NCBI GenBank assembly: GCA_963842955.1 | Contig: CAWJIJ010000011.1 | Coordinates: 1 to 64,000 of the forward strand | Reading direction: 5' to 3' | DNA from: JARFQW01 sp963842955 | Lineage (GTDB): Bacteria > Pseudomonadota > Gammaproteobacteria > Steroidobacterales > XN24 | Length of the DNA stretch: 64,000 nucleotides | Shown here: positions 62,052 through 64,000 of the stretch, piece by piece | Position numbering within the stretch: position 1 is the first letter of the stretch | Layout of the letters: each line of letters opens with the position of its first letter | The notes under the pieces: model-generated | What the model was told of the DNA's origin: nothing | Seen by the model: only the letters and a program-made list of their open reading frames with translations | Database searches by the model: none | Translations under genes and position numbers: made by a program

Positions 62052-64000
62052 ATGAAACGTTTCAATATTCTCGGATCCGCCACGGCCCGCTCGGTACTGA
62101 CTGCCTCCGCGGCCCTGTTGACCGCGCTGAGTGCCGCACCCGGACAGGCCGACGACACGGAAATCTTCGTTGGGCGTGCCGAACAGGCCAACGCAACGCG
62201 GCCCAACATCATGTTCATTCTCGACACGTCGGGCTCCATGAGCGCCAACGTGGTCACCAACACGCCCTGGGATTCAAGCCAGGAATGGGAAGGCGACTGT
62301 GATGCCGACGCCATCTACTGGCGAAGGGATAGCGGAGCGCCGCCGACCTGCGGCACAACCCGGTTTTTCCCGGCGGAAGACTTCATGTGCTCTACCGGCG
62401 CCAACGCGGTCAGGACCGCCGGATTCTACACCGACCAGTTCGCCATGAACCGCGTAAAGAACGACGGAACTGGCCAGTTTCGCTGGCGAGGGCTGCGAGC
62501 CGGTGCGAACGAAGGCTTCGTGGAGTGCACACGGGACTTCGGCGTCCACGGTGGCGGCGACCCGGATGACGTATTCCCGAGAAACAACAGTGAGAACAAC
62601 CCCTGGAGTGATCAGGAAAACCGCCCCGCGTGGAACGCCTACACCGTCTATACCGGCAACTACATCAACTGGTACTACAACGCCCGACGGGTCAATCAGA
62701 CCCGCCTGCAGATCATGCAGCAGGTGCTGGATAATCTCCTGGACTCCCTGGAGGGGGTGAACACCGGGCTGATGCGGTTCTCCATCAACGGCGTCGAAAC
62801 CGAAGGCGGCGGCATGGTTCTGCAGGAGATGGCGCCGGTAGAGGACGCCCGGGCCGGCATGCGCTCGCAGATCGCTTCCTGGGATGCCGATGGCTGGACT
62901 CCGCTGTCCGAATCCCTCTACGAAGCCGCGCAGTATTATCGTGGCAGCAACGTCTACTACGGGAATGCCTCCAGGGGCAGTGTGAACGGCACGATTCAGC
63001 CGCTTCCGTCGATCCCGCAATCGCGTGACGCCTCGGCCACGGGCAACTATCTCTCGCCCCTGGAAGAGAGCTGCCAGAAGAGTTTTGTGGTGATGCTCAC
63101 CGACGGCCTGCCCACGCGGGACACCGGTGCGAACACGCTGATCACCCAGCTTCCGGATTACGGCAACACCGTCGGTGCCGGCTGTGACTGGGAAGGCATC
63201 ACTGACGGCCGTTGCCTGGACGATCTCGCCGAGTACATGTTCGAGGCCGACCTGCAGCCGAACGTCCCCGGTCAGCAGGGCGTCACCACGTACACCATCG
63301 GATTCGACGTATCACACCCGGTCCTGATCGAAGCAGCCCAGCGCGGCGGCGGTGAGTTCTTCTTCGCCAACGACACGACGACGCTGGCCACGGCGCTCAG
63401 CAGTATCGTCACGGAGATCCTGGACGATACCGTGACCTTCACCGCCCCGGCGGTGTCGGTCAACGCCTTCAACCGGACCCAGAACCTGAACGACGTCTAC
63501 ATCACGACGTTCCAGGCCTCGGACACGGCCCAGTGGCCGGGCAACCTGAAGAAGTACCGGATCAAGGGCGGCGAACTGACCGGCCAGGACGGCAACACGG
63601 TCGTTGACCCGAACACCGGATTCTTCAAGGACAACGCCTTCAGCTACTGGTCCGCTTCGGCCGACGGCGCCGTAGTCACCCAGGGCGGTGCGGCGTCGAA
63701 ACTGCCCGACCCGGCCACCCGCAGGATCTTTACCGATCTCAATGGCGGCACGCTGACTGCGGTCGGCAATGCGTTCACCACGACCAATCCGGCCGTGACG
63801 CGAGCGGCGCTGAACATCGACAGCCGGCCGGAACTGTCCCGGGAGGACGTGATCAATTTCGGCCGCGGTGTCGACGTGCTCGACCAGAACGGCAACGGGA
63901 CCAGTGCCGATGCCAGGCTACGCCTGGGTGATCCCCTGCACGCGAAGCCGGCGATTCTCATCTACGGCGGCACGGCGGCGAACCCCGACCTGGGTGACGC
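62052..64000 (+). CDS. pilY1: Type IV pilus tip adhesin PilY1 (C-terminus beyond the window)
   Basis: The frame is open from ATG 62052 (AAGGTGAT upstream) to the right edge, at least 649 codons. A signal peptide is followed by a von Willebrand A domain with an intact MIDAS (NIMFILDTSGSMS, Asp58-Thr-Ser-Gly-Ser), a long inserted segment rich in Asn and Tyr, VVMLTDGLPT and GVTTYTIGFDV. The PilC/PilY1 beta-propeller begins after AQWPGNLKKYRI with SREDVINFGRGVDV and RLGDPLHAKPAILIYGG. It lies 30 bp after the small periplasmic protein. It primes pilus assembly and contributes adhesion and surface sensing. Confidence 0.93.
   Translation, partial: MKRFNILGSATARSVLTASAALLTALSAAPGQADDTEIFVGRAEQANATRPNIMFILDTSGSMSANVVTNTPWDSSQEWEGDCDADAIYWRRDSGAPPTCGTTRFFPAEDFMCSTGANAVRTAGFYTDQFAMNRVKNDGTGQFRWRGLRAGANEGFVECTRDFGVHGGGDPDDVFPRNNSENNPWSDQENRPAWNAYTVYTGNYINWYYNARRVNQTRLQIMQQVLDNLLDSLEGVNTGLMRFSINGVETEGGGMVLQEMAPVEDARAGMRSQIASWDADGWTPLSESLYEAAQYYRGSNVYYGNASRGSVNGTIQPLPSIPQSRDASATGNYLSPLEESCQKSFVVMLTDGLPTRDTGANTLITQLPDYGNTVGAGCDWEGITDGRCLDDLAEYMFEADLQPNVPGQQGVTTYTIGFDVSHPVLIEAAQRGGGEFFFANDTTTLATALSSIVTEILDDTVTFTAPAVSVNAFNRTQNLNDVYITTFQASDTAQWPGNLKKYRIKGGELTGQDGNTVVDPNTGFFKDNAFSYWSASADGAVVTQGGAASKLPDPATRRIFTDLNGGTLTAVGNAFTTTNPAVTRAALNIDSRPELSREDVINFGRGVDVLDQNGNGTSADARLRLGDPLHAKPAILIYGGTAANPDLGD

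Overview
The window reads as chromosomal DNA of a G+C-rich gammaproteobacterium with a type IV pilus. I infer this from an intact fimT-fimT-pilV-pilW-pilX-pilY1 run, GlyGly-CTERM-like protein tails, a sigma-54/NtrC-type promoter pair, a CRP/Vfr-type site before the pilus operon, a Fur-family regulator and DUF6090/TolB-TPR/TIR-TPR proteins. The lineage (perhaps Wenzhouxiangellaceae or relatives) is a guess from gene content only.

Layout. 1-2743: the start of a very large exported protein that runs off the left edge. 2.8-16.7 kb: ordinary accessory genes, with two TIR-transmembrane-TPR proteins (2.9-5.1 and 12.7-14.9 kb), a phospholipase A2-like lipoprotein, an XRE-like regulator, DUF4156 and DUF6090 proteins, a TolB-like/TPR membrane protein, an exported short-chain dehydrogenase and an MgtC-like protein. 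16.8-33.4 kb: a cluster of exported hydrolases. An alpha/beta hydrolase, a PHB-depolymerase/feruloyl-esterase-like enzyme, a gingipain-like C25 peptidase and a papain-like peptidase with a LamG domain all carry one shared domain with paired cysteines (GCP ... VCL) that I do not recognise. Two paralogous STN-domain proteins sit in the same stretch. Embedded at 22.0-26.3 kb is a RiPP-type operon: a 53-residue precursor with a lasso-type leader motif, an HprK-like kinase, a radical SAM enzyme, PqqD, and a fusion of a B2 transglutaminase-like protease with a nucleotidyltransferase. No lasso cyclase is present.

33.3-44.4 kb: a divergent pair (FG-GAP exported protein / glutamine-amidotransferase-like protein) occurs twice, once intact and once with the FG-GAP gene decayed. 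Both amidotransferase genes have sigma-54 promoters and NtrC-like dyads. Between the copies lie a GHL15-like glycoside hydrolase and a frameshifted alkaline-phosphatase-family gene. GGGGACAG-type repeats border these units. A conserved leader of about 135 bp precedes both FG-GAP genes and the papain gene. 44.4-52.3 kb: a CBS protein, tRNA-Thr(CGT), a HicA-like protein, broken penicillin-acylase and FAD-oxidoreductase genes, a peroxiredoxin, a PerR/Fur-like regulator with its own operator, and a small lipoprotein. 52.6-56.3 kb: two paralogous surface proteins with sorting tails, each with one frameshift and each followed by a terminator. 56.5-64 kb: a glycine-oxidase-like (ThiO-like) protein, a small membrane protein and the minor-pilin operon, ending inside pilY1.

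Single-base frameshifts are concentrated between about 27.8 and 55.1 kb, mostly in large exported proteins, while genes on both sides are intact. That is either real clustered decay or a drop in sequence quality, and reads would decide it.
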